Assembly: GCF_004217045.1 (NCBI RefSeq) | Contig: NZ_SGXM01000001.1 | Coordinates: 1,488,001-1,552,000 of the forward strand | DNA: 64,000 nt | Direction of reading: 5' to 3' | Source of the DNA: Cupriavidus agavae | Lineage (GTDB): Bacteria; Pseudomonadota; Gammaproteobacteria; Burkholderiales; Burkholderiaceae | Shown here: positions 8,547 through 20,281 of the stretch, piece after piece | How the letters are laid out: every line of letters begins with the position of its first letter | Numbering within the stretch: the first letter of the stretch is position 1 | Program-made: the position numbers and the translations under genes | Notes under the pieces: model-generated | Database searches by the model: none | Told to the model about the DNA's origin: nothing | The model's input: the letters and a program-made list of their open reading frames with translations, nothing else

Positions 8547-10764
8547 CGTCGCCGCTGGCGCCCGCATCCGCTTGGGGCAGTTCCGCAGACGCTGCCGAAC
8601 TGCCGTTCAGCCCTTCCAGGAAGCGGACCACCGTTTCGGACTCGCGCGTGCGCGTAAACGGCGGCAGGCTCTGCCAGATCTGGCGGCCGTAGGGTTTCTC
8701 CACGAGCCGGGTGTCGCAGATCACAAGAACGCCACGGTCCGACTCCGACCGGATCAGGCGCCCCGCGCCCTGTTTCAGCGTGATCACGGCGTGCGGCAGC
8801 TGGTGCACGGCAAACGGGCTCAGGCCCTTCTTCTGCAGCACCTCCATGCGCGCGGCCAGCACCGGATCGTCGGGCGGCGCGAACGGCAGCTTGTCGATGA
8901 TGACCAGCGAGAGCGCCTCACCGCGCACATCCACGCCCTCCCAGAAACTCTGGCTGCCCACCAGCACGGCGTTGCCGAGCTGGCGGAAGCGATCGAGCAG
9001 CTCGGTACGGCTGGCCTGGCCCTGCACCAGCAGTGGCAGGTTCAAGCCGCGCGCCGCGAACAGGTCGTAGAGCATGTCCGAGGCCTTCTGCACGGCGCGC
9101 AGCGTGGTGCAGAGCAGGAAGGTCCGCCCGCCGGCGGCCTCGATCAGCGGCAGCGCCTTTTCCACCACCGCTTCGGTGAATTGGGGCGAGTTGGGCGGCG
9201 GCATGTCGCGCGGCACGTAGAGCAGGCCCTGCTTCGCGTAGTCGAACGGGCTCGGCAGCGTCAGCGAGCGGTCCTTGTCGAGCCCGAGCTGCGCGGCGTA
9301 GTGCGTGAAGTTGCCCTTCACCGACAGCGTGGCCGACGTGAAGATCCAGGCGCGCGGATGGCCGGCGCGCTGGCGCGTGAAGATCGGCGCGATCGACAGC
9401 GGCGTGCGGTGCAGTTGCACGGTCTGCGAGAAGACCTCGACCCAGCGCACGGTGTCGGGGCCGAGTTGCAGCGGTTCGGGTGCCGCGGGTGCCGTGGATG
9501 CCGCGGCATCGGTCCCGTCAGCACCCTCCTGGGCGGCCGGGGCTTGCGGTGGCACGGCGGTGGCCACGCGGTCGTCGCGCCACGCCGCCAGGCGCTGCGC
9601 CAGTTCCACGGCGCGGCGGTGGCACTGCTCCAGCGTTTCGGCGCGCTCGGCCTGAGATTCCAGCGCCTCGACGAAATCCGACAAGGCGGTGTCCAGCGCG
9701 TCGAGTGTTTCCTGGAACGGTTCGCGCATGCGCGGATCGGCCTCGATCTGGCCCAGCGCCAGGCGCATGTTGTCGCGGCCGAAGGCCAGCCGCAGGTCGC
9801 GGGCGGCGCGCTCCAGCGGTGCGCCCAGCGCCACCCAGTCCACGGCGTCACGGGCGTGCGACAGGCCCTCGGCCACGGTATCGCGCGCCAGCTCCAGCAG
9901 TTGGCTGGTCGAAAGCGTCTCGCCGAAGAACAGCGTGGCCGTCTCGGGCAACTGGTGGGCTTCGTCGAAAATCACCGTGTTGGCGGCCGGCAGCAGTTCC
10001 GCCATGCCGGTATCGCGCAGCACCACATCGGCGAAGAACAGGTGGTGGTTGACCACCACCACGTCTGCCTGCTGCGCCTCCTTGCGCGCCCGCATCACGA
10101 AGCATTCCTTGTACTGCGGGCACTCGCTGCCCAGGCAGTTGTCGCGCGTTGAGGTCACCATCTGCCAGACCGGCGCGTTCTCGGGCACGGCGGCCAGTTC
10201 GGCCTTGTCGCCGGTGGCCGTGGTCTTGGCGAACTTGGCGATGTCGCGCAGCCAGGCCGCGTCCTGCTTCGACGCCAGCCGGCCGTTGGCCTGCGCGCGC
10301 TCCAGGTGGTAGTGGCACAGGTAGTTGGCGCGCCCCTTGAGCAGCGCCACCGACACCGGCACATTCAGCGCGTGGCGCACGGTGGGGATGTCGCGCAGGA
10401 ACAACTGGTCCTGCAGGTTCTTGGTGCCCGTGGACAGGATCACCTTGCCGCCCCACAGCATCGCCGGCACCAGATAGGCAAAGGTCTTGCCGGTGCCGGT
10501 GCCGGCCTCGACGATCACCGATTCGTTCTGCGCGATGGCGTCGGCCACGGCCTCGGCCATCTTGCGCTGCGAGGCACGCGGCCGGTAGCCGGGGATGGCG
10601 GTGGCCAGCGTGCCGGTCTCCGCGAACATCGTCGCCAGTTGCGCCTGCTGGGCAGCCAGCTCGCTGGCGGGGGCCGCCGCTACCGGCTGCGGGTCCGCCC
10701 CGCCATGTTCGGCAGCGGACTCGGGCGCGTGGGCGTGTTCGGAGAGGAGATCGGGCTGGGACAA
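8539..10764 (-). CDS. DinG/YoaA-family iron-sulfur DNA helicase
   Basis: A 741-residue XPD-like superfamily 2 helicase. It shows Walker A EAGTGTGKT (about residue 90), DEAH box VIFDEAHQ, and four cysteines placed like the Fe-S cluster ligands of DinG: one in NYLCHYHL and three in NCLGSECPQYKEC. Motif VI lies in LKQGAGRLIRSESDRG. An Ala/Glu-rich insertion near residues 395-430 separates the helicase halves. The start given is TTG 10764 and is weakly supported; a later ATG at residue 46 would still retain all motifs. These enzymes unwind forked DNA, R-loops or G-quadruplexes during repair. It is monocistronic and converges on the response regulator. Confidence 0.9.
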   Translation of the reverse strand: MSQPDLLSEHAHAPESAAEHGGADPQPVAAAPASELAAQQAQLATMFAETGTLATAIPGYRPRASQRKMAEAVADAIAQNESVIVEAGTGTGKTFAYLVPAMLWGGKVILSTGTKNLQDQLFLRDIPTVRHALNVPVSVALLKGRANYLCHYHLERAQANGRLASKQDAAWLRDIAKFAKTTATGDKAELAAVPENAPVWQMVTSTRDNCLGSECPQYKECFVMRARKEAQQADVVVVNHHLFFADVVLRDTGMAELLPAANTVIFDEAHQLPETATLFFGETLSTSQLLELARDTVAEGLSHARDAVDWVALGAPLERAARDLRLAFGRDNMRLALGQIEADPRMREPFQETLDALDTALSDFVEALESQAERAETLEQCHRRAVELAQRLAAWRDDRVATAVPPQAPAAQEGADGTDAAASTAPAAPEPLQLGPDTVRWVEVFSQTVQLHRTPLSIAPIFTRQRAGHPRAWIFTSATLSVKGNFTHYAAQLGLDKDRSLTLPSPFDYAKQGLLYVPRDMPPPNSPQFTEAVVEKALPLIEAAGGRTFLLCTTLRAVQKASDMLYDLFAARGLNLPLLVQGQASRTELLDRFRQLGNAVLVGSQSFWEGVDVRGEALSLVIIDKLPFAPPDDPVLAARMEVLQKKGLSPFAVHQLPHAVITLKQGAGRLIRSESDRGVLVICDTRLVEKPYGRQIWQSLPPFTRTRESETVVRFLEGLNGSSAASAELPQADAGASGDAS

Positions 10765-10858
10765 GGTGGGGTGTCTTCTGTGTGGCTGGCCGGGTGCGCC
10801 GGGAGCGACGCTGGCCGGGTACGGCGGCGGTACGGCGGGCGCCCGGCCGCCTGCTGCA

Positions 10859-11062
10859 TCAGGCCGGAACGTCGGGCTCGATATGCAGCTGCAGCAGCGT
10901 GATGGCGTCCTTCAGCTTGAGGCGGCGTTTCTTGAGCCGGCGCAGCTGCAGTTCGTCGTGCGTGGGATCTTCGGACAGGCGACCGATCAGGAAGTCGAGA
11001 TCGCGGTGTTCGATCTGCAATTCGATGACCTGCCGCTCCAGCGTATTCAGATGTTCATCCAT
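10859..11062 (-). CDS. Small DUF465 (YdcH-like) helical protein
   Basis: A 67-residue, almost entirely helical, highly charged protein of the DUF465/YdcH type (HRDLDFLIGRLSEDPTHDELQLRRLKKRRLKLKD). The ATG is preceded by AGGAAGG at good spacing. Members occur widely in proteobacteria, but their role is unknown; the heptad pattern suggests a helical hairpin or coiled-coil dimer. It lies 53 bp downstream of a secreted coiled-coil protein on the same strand. Confidence 0.85.
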   Translation of the reverse strand: MDEHLNTLERQVIELQIEHRDLDFLIGRLSEDPTHDELQLRRLKKRRLKLKDAITLLQLHIEPDVPA

Positions 11063-11115
11063 GATGCCTTCCTGCTGCGCGGGCGCGCCAGGCGTCCCGC
11101 GCGACCCGCCGGGCG

Positions 11116-11895
11116 TCAGAAGCCGAACGGGCTGGGCTGCTTCGACCCCTGCCCCTCGGACTTCTTTTCCTCGGCCTTGGCACGGCGTTCTTCCAGGTCC
11201 TTCTGGCGCTGCGCCGCGTCCTGCTGCTTCTGCTGGTAAGCCTTGACGTTCTCCTGCCGCTGGCGTGCCTGGTCGGCGCCCTTCTCGCGGGCCTCCTGCA
11301 GACGGGCGTCGAAATCGTCCTGCTTCTTCTGGTAGGCGGCGGCATTGGCCGCGCGCTCCGGCGCCTGGGCGCCGGCCTGCGCATCGCGCACGGCCTGCTC
11401 CTGCTGCTTGCGGTCGTAGGCGTCGCGGCTGGCCTGCTCGTTGGCGGCCCGGCCCGGCTGGCCCGCCTCGAACTCGGCGCGGCGAATGGCCTGGGAGCGG
11501 TCACGCTCGGCGGCCCGGAAAGCGCGCTCGGCATCGCCGACTTCCAGCTCCCTGGCGCGCAGCACATGCAACTCCGTGCGCTGCTGGTCCTTGGCCTTCT
11601 CGATGCAGCTGTTGACCAGGAACTTGCCGTAGCACTCGCGCTCGGCCACGGCGAAGCGGTAGCGGGTCCAGCTGCGCGAATCCTCGATGGCCTTGCGCTC
11701 GGCCTGGAAGTCGCGCGGGGCACCGCCCTGCGGCACCACGGCCGGGGCAGCGGCCGCAGCCGCGGTGGCGGGTGCCGGCGCCTGCGCATGCGCGGCGCGC
11801 GGCGGCGCGGCCAGCAGCAGCGCAGCCAGCGCAAGGGCGGAGAACGTGAGGGAAACCGGGTGAGCCATGACGGCCGCAGGGGGCTTGACGATCAT
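11116..11895 (-). CDS. Secreted charged coiled-coil protein, unknown function
   Basis: A 259-residue protein with an N-terminal signal peptide (hydrophobic LTFSALALAALLLAA, then AHAQ as likely cleavage site), an Ala/Pro linker, a region around residues 65-105 containing two cysteines (ERECYGKFLVNSCIEKAK) that could form a disulfide, and a long Lys/Glu/Gln/Arg-rich helix (AYQKKQQDAAQRQKDLEERRAKAEEK). It is probably periplasmic. A second ATG at 11868 would also keep the signal peptide; neither start has an obvious ribosome site, and a TAGAAT hexamer ends 6 bp before ATG 11895, which favours the inner start if it is a -10 box. No named family recognised. Confidence 0.75.
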   Translation of the reverse strand: MIVKPPAAVMAHPVSLTFSALALAALLLAAPPRAAHAQAPAPATAAAAAAPAVVPQGGAPRDFQAERKAIEDSRSWTRYRFAVAERECYGKFLVNSCIEKAKDQQRTELHVLRARELEVGDAERAFRAAERDRSQAIRRAEFEAGQPGRAANEQASRDAYDRKQQEQAVRDAQAGAQAPERAANAAAYQKKQDDFDARLQEAREKGADQARQRQENVKAYQQKQQDAAQRQKDLEERRAKAEEKKSEGQGSKQPSPFGF

Positions 11896-12050
11896 GGCGC
11901 GATTCTAGCATCCGGCACCACTTCGGGCCGCCCTGCCGGGCGGACATGCGGCCGCCCGGCGAAAAGGCGCCGTAAAAGGTGTCTTCCCGTCACCGGAACG
12001 GCGCCGGGCTTGTGGCACAATGCCCCGCTTTCGACTGACTCGTTTTTTCG

Positions 12051-14408
<2,358 letters not shown>

Positions 14409-14430
14409 ATCTACTTCCGCTGACGGGGTG

Positions 14431-14453
14431 CTCCCCTCTCCCGCACAGCGGGA
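14431..14453. repeat. Degenerate copy of the CTCCCCTCTCCCGC inverted repeat
   Basis: The left arm CTCCCCTCTCCCGC (14431-14444) is intact, but the right arm stops after GCGGGA (14448-14453), so only a 6-bp stem with an ACA loop remains. It belongs with the copies at 19313, 42624 and 61959. It sits between the tex stop and the terminator. Confidence 0.7.
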
Positions 14454-14460
14454 ACAAAGT

Positions 14461-14488
14461 AAAAAACCCCGCAATCGCGGGGTTTTTT
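14461..14488. terminator. Bidirectional intrinsic terminator between tex and kup
   Basis: A perfect hairpin: AAAAAACCCCGC, loop AATC, GCGGGGTTTTTT. Each strand ends in a run of six T, so it should stop both tex (plus) and kup (minus) transcripts. The kup stop lies 4 bp beyond it. Confidence 0.95.
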
Positions 14489-14491
14489 ACA

Positions 14492-16393
14492 TCAAATTTC
14501 CACCTTCGTCCCCAGCTCCACCACCCGGTTGGCCGGGATCGAGAAGAAGTCTGACGGCTTGGCGCCGTTCTGGTGCATCCAGGCGAACAGGTTCTCGCGC
14601 CACATCGACATGCCCGGCAGCTTCGACGGAATCACCGATTCCCGGGCGATGAAGAACGACGTCTCCATCAGTTCGAAGTGCATGTCGAGCTTGCGCTGGG
14701 CGAGGTCCAGCACGCGCTGCACGTCCGGGGTCTCCTTGAAGCCGTATTCCGACTCCAGGATGAACACGCCGCCGCCGAGATCCTTGCAGGTCAGGCGGTG
14801 GTCGTCATCCACGTACGGGATGTCGCGCGTGACAAAGCACAGGAACACCACGCGCTCGTGCAGCACCCGGTTGTGCTTGAGGTTGTGCAGCAGCGACACC
14901 GGCACCGACTCGGTATTACCGGTCAGGAACACGGCCGTACCCTCCACGCGATGCGGCGGATGCGCCAGCAGGCCGGCGATGAACGGCTCCAGCGGAATGC
15001 CGTCCTCCAGGCTGCGCGCACGCAGCAGCTTGCGGCCGCTGTGCCACGTCATCAGCAGGAAGAACGCCGTGGAGCCCATCAGCAGCGGGAACCAGCCGCC
15101 CTCGGCCACCTTGAGCAGGTTGGCCGAGAAGAACGACAGGTCGACGATCAGGAAAGTGGCGCCCAGCACCATGACCAGCACCCGGTTCCACTTCCAGAAG
15201 CGGCGCATCACGATCACGGCCAGGAAGGTGGTGATCAGCATCGTGGTGGTCACGGCAATGCCGTAGGCCGCCGCCAGGTTCTCGGACTTGCGGAACGACA
15301 GCACCACGGCAATCACCAGCACCAGCAGCGCCCAGTTGATCACCGGCAGGTAGATCTGGCCGATTTCGGCCGCCGAGGTGTAGCGGATGCGCATGCGCGG
15401 CAGGAAGCCGAGCTGGATCGCCTGGCTGGTCAGCGAGAACGCGCCCGAGATCACGGCCTGCGAGGCGATGACCGTGGCGGCCGTGGCCAGCAGCACCATC
15501 GGCAATTGCAACAGTTCTGGCACCATCAGGAAGAACGGATTGGCAATCGCGCCGGGATTGCCGAGCAGCATCGCGCCCTGCCCGAAATAGTTCAGCATCA
15601 GGCACGGCATGACCAGCACGAACCAGCCGTACCGGATGGGCCGGGCGCCGAAGTGGCCCATGTCGATGTAGAGCGCCTCGGCGCCGGTCAGCACCAGGAA
15701 CACGCTGCCAAGCACGATGAACGCCTGCAGCGAGTGGTCGAGCAGGAACGAGATGCCGTACCAGGGGTTGATGGCCTTGAGGATGTCCGGCGACTGCATC
15801 AGGTTGTAGATGCCCAGCGCGCCCAGCGCCAGGAACCACGCCACCATGATCGGCCCGAACAGCTTGCCCACGGCGGCCGTGCCATGGCGCTGGATCACGA
15901 ACAGCACGCAGAGGATCGACACCGTGATCGGGATCACGAAATGCGACAGCCCCGGCGCGGCAATCTCCAGCCCCTCCACGGCCGACAACACCGAAATGGC
16001 CGGCGTGATGACCGCATCGCCATAGAACATGCAGGCGCCGAAGATGGCCGACATCATGATGATCTTCGCCATGCGCGAGCGCGGCGCCGCCGTGCGCTGC
16101 GCCAGGGCCATCAGCGCCAGTACCCCGCCCTCGCCGTTATTGTCGGCGCGCATCACGAACAGCACGTACTTGATCGACACCACGACGATCATCGCCCAGA
16201 ACAGCAGCGAGATGATGCCGAGTACCGCTTCGGGGCTGAACGGAATGCCGTGGTCCTTGCTGAAGCATTCCTTGAGCGCGTACAGGGGGCTGGTGCCGAT
16301 GTCGCCGAAGACGACGCCGATCGCGCCGATCATCAGTGCACGCGTGCTCGGACTCTCGACGAAATAATGGCTGGTTGTGGACTGGGTGGTCAT
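14492..16393 (-). CDS. kup: Kup-type potassium uptake permease
   Basis: A 633-residue KUP/HAK/KT potassium-proton symporter. About twelve membrane segments fill residues 20-470, starting with [24 protein letters not shown], the family signature; later elements include [20 protein letters not shown]-like and [15 protein letters not shown]. The C-terminal cytoplasmic domain (from about residue 480) contains [25 protein letters not shown] 16393 gives [11 protein letters not shown]. The gene is monocistronic; its promoter must lie in the 358-bp gap upstream. Confidence 0.96.
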   Translation of the reverse strand: MTTQSTTSHYFVESPSTRALMIGAIGVVFGDIGTSPLYALKECFSKDHGIPFSPEAVLGIISLLFWAMIVVVSIKYVLFVMRADNNGEGGVLALMALAQRTAAPRSRMAKIIMMSAIFGACMFYGDAVITPAISVLSAVEGLEIAAPGLSHFVIPITVSILCVLFVIQRHGTAAVGKLFGPIMVAWFLALGALGIYNLMQSPDILKAINPWYGISFLLDHSLQAFIVLGSVFLVLTGAEALYIDMGHFGARPIRYGWFVLVMPCLMLNYFGQGAMLLGNPGAIANPFFLMVPELLQLPMVLLATAATVIASQAVISGAFSLTSQAIQLGFLPRMRIRYTSAAEIGQIYLPVINWALLVLVIAVVLSFRKSENLAAAYGIAVTTTMLITTFLAVIVMRRFWKWNRVLVMVLGATFLIVDLSFFSANLLKVAEGGWFPLLMGSTAFFLLMTWHSGRKLLRARSLEDGIPLEPFIAGLLAHPPHRVEGTAVFLTGNTESVPVSLLHNLKHNRVLHERVVFLCFVTRDIPYVDDDHRLTCKDLGGGVFILESEYGFKETPDVQRVLDLAQRKLDMHFELMETSFFIARESVIPSKLPGMSMWRENLFAWMHQNGAKPSDFFSIPANRVVELGTKVEI

Positions 16394-16751
16394 GGATTTG
16401 GGTCAGGTGGACCGGCCTGCGTCCTCAGCGCGTCAATATGACTTTACGCGCACAATTCTACTCACGCAGGCGGCGCCGGTCCCCGATGGGGCGCGTTGGC
16501 CTTCTCAATTTCTATTGCGTTGCACAAACGCGCGCATTCTAGAGGAAGTGCCCTGCGACGACCACTGTTGAAATTCCCGGGCAGCGGCGCGCAGGCGGCG
16601 GCGTGACCGAACAAGCATGGGAAAGAAGCGGGAGCGGGTCAAGGACCGATGCGTCGGGCGGCGCGCCGAGGGGCGGCCGCACCCGTTGCATGGGTACGAC
16701 AGACATGGCGAATGCATCACATCCGGTTAACCGCGTTCCGCACGCGCATGC
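16394..16751. other. Intergenic stretch upstream of kup and downstream of livF
   Basis: No gene with credible coding character was found here. The kup promoter should lie in the part nearest 16394, where two ATTCTA hexamers (minus-strand TAGAAT at 16455-16460 and near 16537) are possible -10 boxes, but neither has a convincing -35. No clear livF terminator hairpin with a T tract was seen. Confidence 0.5.
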
Positions 16752-17468
16752 TCAGACGCCGAGGTAGCGGTCCAGCGCCGCCGGCGCCGCGGCCAGCTCG
16801 GCGGCCGCGCCGGACATGGCCACCAGCCCCTTTTCGAGCACCACCACCCGCTCGGCATGGGCCAGCACCGCCCGGTAGTTGCGATCCACCACGATGCTGG
16901 CGATACCGGTGCCGCGCACCGTGGCAATCACGTTCCAGATCTCATGGACGATTTTCGGCGCCAGGCCCTCGGTGGCTTCGTCGAGGATCAGGCAGTCGGG
17001 GTTGGTCATCAGCGCCCGGCCGATCGACAGCATCTGCTGCTCGCCGCCCGACAGTTGCTGGCCGCCGTGGCCCAGCCGTTCCTTCAGGCGCGGGAACAGG
17101 TCGAGTACCCTGCCCTCGTCCCAGTCCCGGCGGCCGTTGCAGCCGGCGCGCGCCGCCATCAGCAGGTTCTCGCGCACAGTCAGATTCGGAAAAATGCCAC
17201 GTCCCTCGGGCACGTAGGCCACGCCCAGCCGGGCCACCTCGTGGGGTTTCGCGCGCGACATGTCGCGCCCGGCCACGTGGATCGCGCCCTCGCGCTCGCG
17301 CACGTGGCCCAGGATGGTCCGCAGCAGCGTGCTCTTGCCCATGCCGTTGCGGCCCAGCAAGCCCACGGTCTCGCCCTCGCCAACGCGGAAGTCGATGCCG
17401 CGCAGCACGTGGCTGGAGCCATACCAGGCGTTGACGCCGGCAATGTCGATGATCGCGGCGGCGCTCAT
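16752..17468 (-). CDS. livF: Branched-chain-amino-acid-type ABC transporter ATPase (LivF), probably for benzoate
   Basis: A 238-residue ATPase with Walker A GRNGMGKST (about residues 40-48), signature LSGGEQQM, Walker B CLILDEATEG and a C-terminal LivF-type end. Start at ATG 17468 overlaps the livG stop (ATGA); the open frame further upstream is an out-of-frame shadow of livG. The VPEGRGIFPNLTVREN element is characteristic of LivF. It is the last gene of a five-gene import cassette next to benzoate-CoA ligase, so an aromatic acid is a more likely substrate than a branched-chain amino acid. That substrate is inference from the neighbourhood. Confidence 0.93.
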   Translation of the reverse strand: MSAAAIIDIAGVNAWYGSSHVLRGIDFRVGEGETVGLLGRNGMGKSTLLRTILGHVREREGAIHVAGRDMSRAKPHEVARLGVAYVPEGRGIFPNLTVRENLLMAARAGCNGRRDWDEGRVLDLFPRLKERLGHGGQQLSGGEQQMLSIGRALMTNPDCLILDEATEGLAPKIVHEIWNVIATVRGTGIASIVVDRNYRAVLAHAERVVVLEKGLVAMSGAAAELAAAPAALDRYLGV

Positions 17469-18229
17469 GCCGGCTCCTCCTCGCCCAGGTAGGCCAGCTG
17501 TACCTCGCGGTTGGCACGGATCGCGGCCGGATCGCCCGAGGCGATGACGCTGCCGTTGACCATCACCGTGATGCGGTCGGCCACGGCGAAGACGGCTTCC
17601 ATGTCGTGCTCGACCAGAAGGATCGCGTGGCCGTCGCGCAGGCCGCGCAGCAGATCGAGCATGCGCGCTGATTCCTCGGCGCCCATGCCGGCCAGCGGTT
17701 CGTCCAGCAGCAGCGCCACGGGCTCGGTGGCCAGGCACATCGCCACTTCGAGCTGGCGTTTCTGCCCGTGCGCCAATTCGCTGGCCACGCGGTTGGCGTG
17801 GCGGGCCAGCCCTGCGCGCTCCAGCGCCTCGTCGGCCAGCGCCTGGCTGGTGCGGCAGCCCTGCGCCGGCTCCCAGATGCGCCACGCCCGCTGGGCGCGC
17901 GATTGCGCCGCCAGCCGGCAGTTCTCGCGCACGGTCAGCGGCAGGAAGATATTGTTGCGCTGATAGCTGCGCCCCACGCCCTGGCGCGCCAGCCGGGGCT
18001 GCGCCCAGCCGGTGACGTCCTGGCCCTGCAGGTCCAGCCGCCCCTCGCTGGGCGGCAGTTCGCCGGACATCAGGTTGATCAGCGTCGACTTGCCGGCGCC
18101 GTTGGTGCCGATCACGGCATGGATCTCGTGCAGATGCAGCGACAGGTCCACCCGGTTGACGGCGGTCAGCCCGCCAAAGCGGCGCGTCACGCCATGGGCC
18201 TGCATCACGGGTACGGGTGCGGTGGTCAT
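17465..18229 (-). CDS. livG: Branched-chain-amino-acid-type ABC transporter ATPase (LivG), probably for benzoate
   Basis: A 254-residue ATPase with Walker A GTNGAGKST, the LivG-type insertion containing RSYQRNNIFLPLTVRENC, a divergent signature LAHGQKRQLE in place of LSGGQ, and Walker B VALLLDEPLAGM. ATG 18229 overlaps the livM stop (ATGA) and its own stop overlaps livF, so livM-livG-livF are coupled. The LAHGQ signature is normal for LivG proteins, not a defect. Confidence 0.93.
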   Translation of the reverse strand: MTTAPVPVMQAHGVTRRFGGLTAVNRVDLSLHLHEIHAVIGTNGAGKSTLINLMSGELPPSEGRLDLQGQDVTGWAQPRLARQGVGRSYQRNNIFLPLTVRENCRLAAQSRAQRAWRIWEPAQGCRTSQALADEALERAGLARHANRVASELAHGQKRQLEVAMCLATEPVALLLDEPLAGMGAEESARMLDLLRGLRDGHAILLVEHDMEAVFAVADRITVMVNGSVIASGDPAAIRANREVQLAYLGEEEPA

Positions 18230-19296
18230 GCGGCCTCGCGGCTGTGGGTGGCGGCCTCGGAAGCCTCGGCGGCCGTGCGGGCGTGGCGGGGCGCGCGATG
18301 GCGCAACACGGCCGGCACGCTGACCAGCCCGCGCGGCAGCAGCGCCACGGCGGCGATGATGAAGCCGCCCATCAGCAGTTGCCAGTGCTTGGTCAGTGCG
18401 CCGAACCATTCGGCCAGCAGTACGAACGAGAACGCGCCCAGCACCGCGCCGGCCAGGCTGCCGACGCCGCCCAGGATCACCATCAGCATCGCGTTGCCCG
18501 ACTGGTGCCACGAGGCGATTTCCGGATTCACGAAACCGAACTGGATCGCGTAGAGAAAGCCGGCCAGCCCCGCCAGCATGCCGCCGGCCACGAAGGCGCC
18601 CAGCTGGTAGCGGTACGTGGCATAGCCGGCCGCCCGCATGCGCTGCTCGTTGTGCCGGATGCCCACCAGCGCATGGCCGAAGCGCGAGCGCAGCAGCAGC
18701 GCCAGCACGGCCACGGTCAGCACCAGCGCCGCCAGCACCAGCCAGTAGAACTGCACCGGTTCGTTGACGGTCAGCGGCTGTTCCGAGAACAGCCCGAACT
18801 CGGGCCGGAAGTAGATATAGGTGCCGTCGCTGCCCCCGGCGATCTTGGTGTCGTGGAACACGAAATACACCATCTGCGCGAAGGCCAGCGTCACCATGAT
18901 GAAGTAGATGCCGCGCGTGCGCAGCACCAGCGCCCCCACCACCAGCGCCAGCAGCCCCGCCGCGCCCATCGCGCCGAGCAGCAGCAGCCAGCCGTTGCCG
19001 GCGCCGCCCTGGGGCGCCAGCATGGCCGTGGCATAGGCCGCCATCGCAAAGTAGGCGGCATGGCCCAGGCTGACCAGCCCGGTGTAGCCGATCAGCAGTT
19101 GCAGCGACAGCGCGAAGATCGCCATGATCATCACCTTGCTGAGCAGCTCGACGTAGTACTTGTGGCTGTCGGCGGTCAGCACCAGCGGCGCGGCACAGAG
19201 CAGCGCCAGCGCGATGACCCAGCCGGCGGCGGCCAGCCACGTGGGGCGGCGGACTTCGAGTGGCGGCGGGGTTTCGGTGTTGGGTTGCATGTCCAT
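18226..19296 (-). CDS. livM: Branched-chain-amino-acid-type ABC permease (LivM)
   Basis: A 356-residue permease with about eight to ten membrane segments and the LivM motif LLIGYTGLVSLGHAAYFAMAAYATA near residues 68-92. The segment GIRHNEQRMRAAGYATYRYQLGAFVAGG is the conserved cytoplasmic coupling loop. It forms the membrane channel with LivH. An inverted repeat lies between it and livH. Confidence 0.93.
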   Translation of the reverse strand: MDMQPNTETPPPLEVRRPTWLAAAGWVIALALLCAAPLVLTADSHKYYVELLSKVMIMAIFALSLQLLIGYTGLVSLGHAAYFAMAAYATAMLAPQGGAGNGWLLLLGAMGAAGLLALVVGALVLRTRGIYFIMVTLAFAQMVYFVFHDTKIAGGSDGTYIYFRPEFGLFSEQPLTVNEPVQFYWLVLAALVLTVAVLALLLRSRFGHALVGIRHNEQRMRAAGYATYRYQLGAFVAGGMLAGLAGFLYAIQFGFVNPEIASWHQSGNAMLMVILGGVGSLAGAVLGAFSFVLLAEWFGALTKHWQLLMGGFIIAAVALLPRGLVSVPAVLRHRAPRHARTAAEASEAATHSREAA

Positions 19297-19312
19297 CTAG
19301 CTCGGTTATGCG

Positions 19313-19343
19313 CTCCCCTCTCCCGCACTGCGGGAGAGGGGAG
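19313..19343. repeat. Perfect inverted repeat, CTCCCCTCTCCCGC family, between livH and livM
   Basis: Two perfect 14-bp arms (19313-19326 and 19330-19343) flank the loop ACT; GAAAACAA follows. It lies inside an apparent operon, so it may work in mRNA processing or partial termination rather than as a full stop. Similar copies: 14431, 42624, 61959. Confidence 0.9.
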
Positions 19344-19377
19344 AAAACAATCAGCAAACAATCGGTACGACTTCGCC

Positions 19378-20244
19378 CTACCCCGCCTTGAACAACCCCT
19401 GCGGCTTCCACAGCAGCACCACCGCCATCAGCACGTAGACCAGCACGCCGGCGGCGTCCTGCCAGAACACCTTGCCGAAGGTGTCGACAAAGCCGATCAG
19501 CAGCGATGCCACGAGCGCGCCCTTGACCGAGCCGATGCCACCGATCACCACCACCACGAAGCAGATGATCAGCACCTGCCCGCCCATGCCCGGATAGACC
19601 GACGACACCGGCGCGGCGATCATCCCGGCCAGCACCGCCAGCGCCACGCCCAGCGCGAAGACAAAGCGGTACAGCACGTTCACGTTGACGCCGAGCGACT
19701 GCACCATCTCGCGGTTGGTGGCGCCGGCGCGGATCATCATGCCCACCCGCGTGCGGCGGATCACGTAGTACATCGCGCCGGCCACCAGCAGGCAGACCGC
19801 CGAGATGAACAGCCGGTAGACCGGATAGGTCATGTCATTGCCGATGGGCAGCGACCCGGCCAGCAGTTCTGGCACGGGCACGCCGTGCACGTCGTCGCCC
19901 ACCAGGATGCTGCGCAGTTCCTCGAAGACCAGGATCAGGCCGTAGGTCATCAGCACCTGCTGCAGGTGGTCGCGCTGGTACAGGTAGCTGAAGAACGCCC
20001 ATTCGAGCACGTAGCCAAAGGCCACCGCCAGCACGATGCCGAGCGGCAGCGCGATGAACAGGTTGCCGGTCAGGCTGGCCAGCGTGAACGCCAGGTAGGC
20101 GCCCAGCATGTAGAAGCTGCCATGGGCGAGGTTGATCACGCCCATGATGCCGAAGATCAGCGTCAGCCCGCTGGCCACCAGGAACAGCAGCAGCCCGTAC
20201 TGCACGCTGTTCAGGCACTGGATCAGGAAAGAGACGAGGTCCAT
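19378..20244 (-). CDS. livH: Branched-chain-amino-acid-type ABC permease (LivH)
   Basis: A 288-residue permease with about eight membrane segments. The N-terminal LLFLVASGLTLIFGIMGVINLAHGSFYMLGAYLAF is the LivH signature; the loop RRTRVGMMIRAGATNREMVQSLGVNVN and the late PVSSVYPGMGGQ element also fit. ATG 20244 lies 37 bp after the solute-binding-protein stop; its ribosome site is weak, hinting at coupling to the upstream gene. Confidence 0.93.
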   Translation of the reverse strand: MDLVSFLIQCLNSVQYGLLLFLVASGLTLIFGIMGVINLAHGSFYMLGAYLAFTLASLTGNLFIALPLGIVLAVAFGYVLEWAFFSYLYQRDHLQQVLMTYGLILVFEELRSILVGDDVHGVPVPELLAGSLPIGNDMTYPVYRLFISAVCLLVAGAMYYVIRRTRVGMMIRAGATNREMVQSLGVNVNVLYRFVFALGVALAVLAGMIAAPVSSVYPGMGGQVLIICFVVVVIGGIGSVKGALVASLLIGFVDTFGKVFWQDAAGVLVYVLMAVVLLWKPQGLFKAG

Positions 20245-20281
20245 GCGGGCTACCGGGGCACAAAAGGCATGACGGGACCGG

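Noticed and set aside
16505-16720. A 71-codon minus-strand frame in the kup-livF gap
   Set aside because: Arg-rich composition, no ribosome site and no recognisable motif; judged non-coding.
17768-17800. LivG ATPase damaged because its signature is LAHGQ rather than LSGGQ
   Set aside because: That variant is usual for LivG proteins; Walker A and B are intact.
17465-19411. A single 648-codon frame that seems to fuse a long N-terminal part to LivG
   Set aside because: The N-terminal part is the out-of-frame reading of livM; livG starts at 18229 with an ATGA overlap and livM is intact in its own frame.
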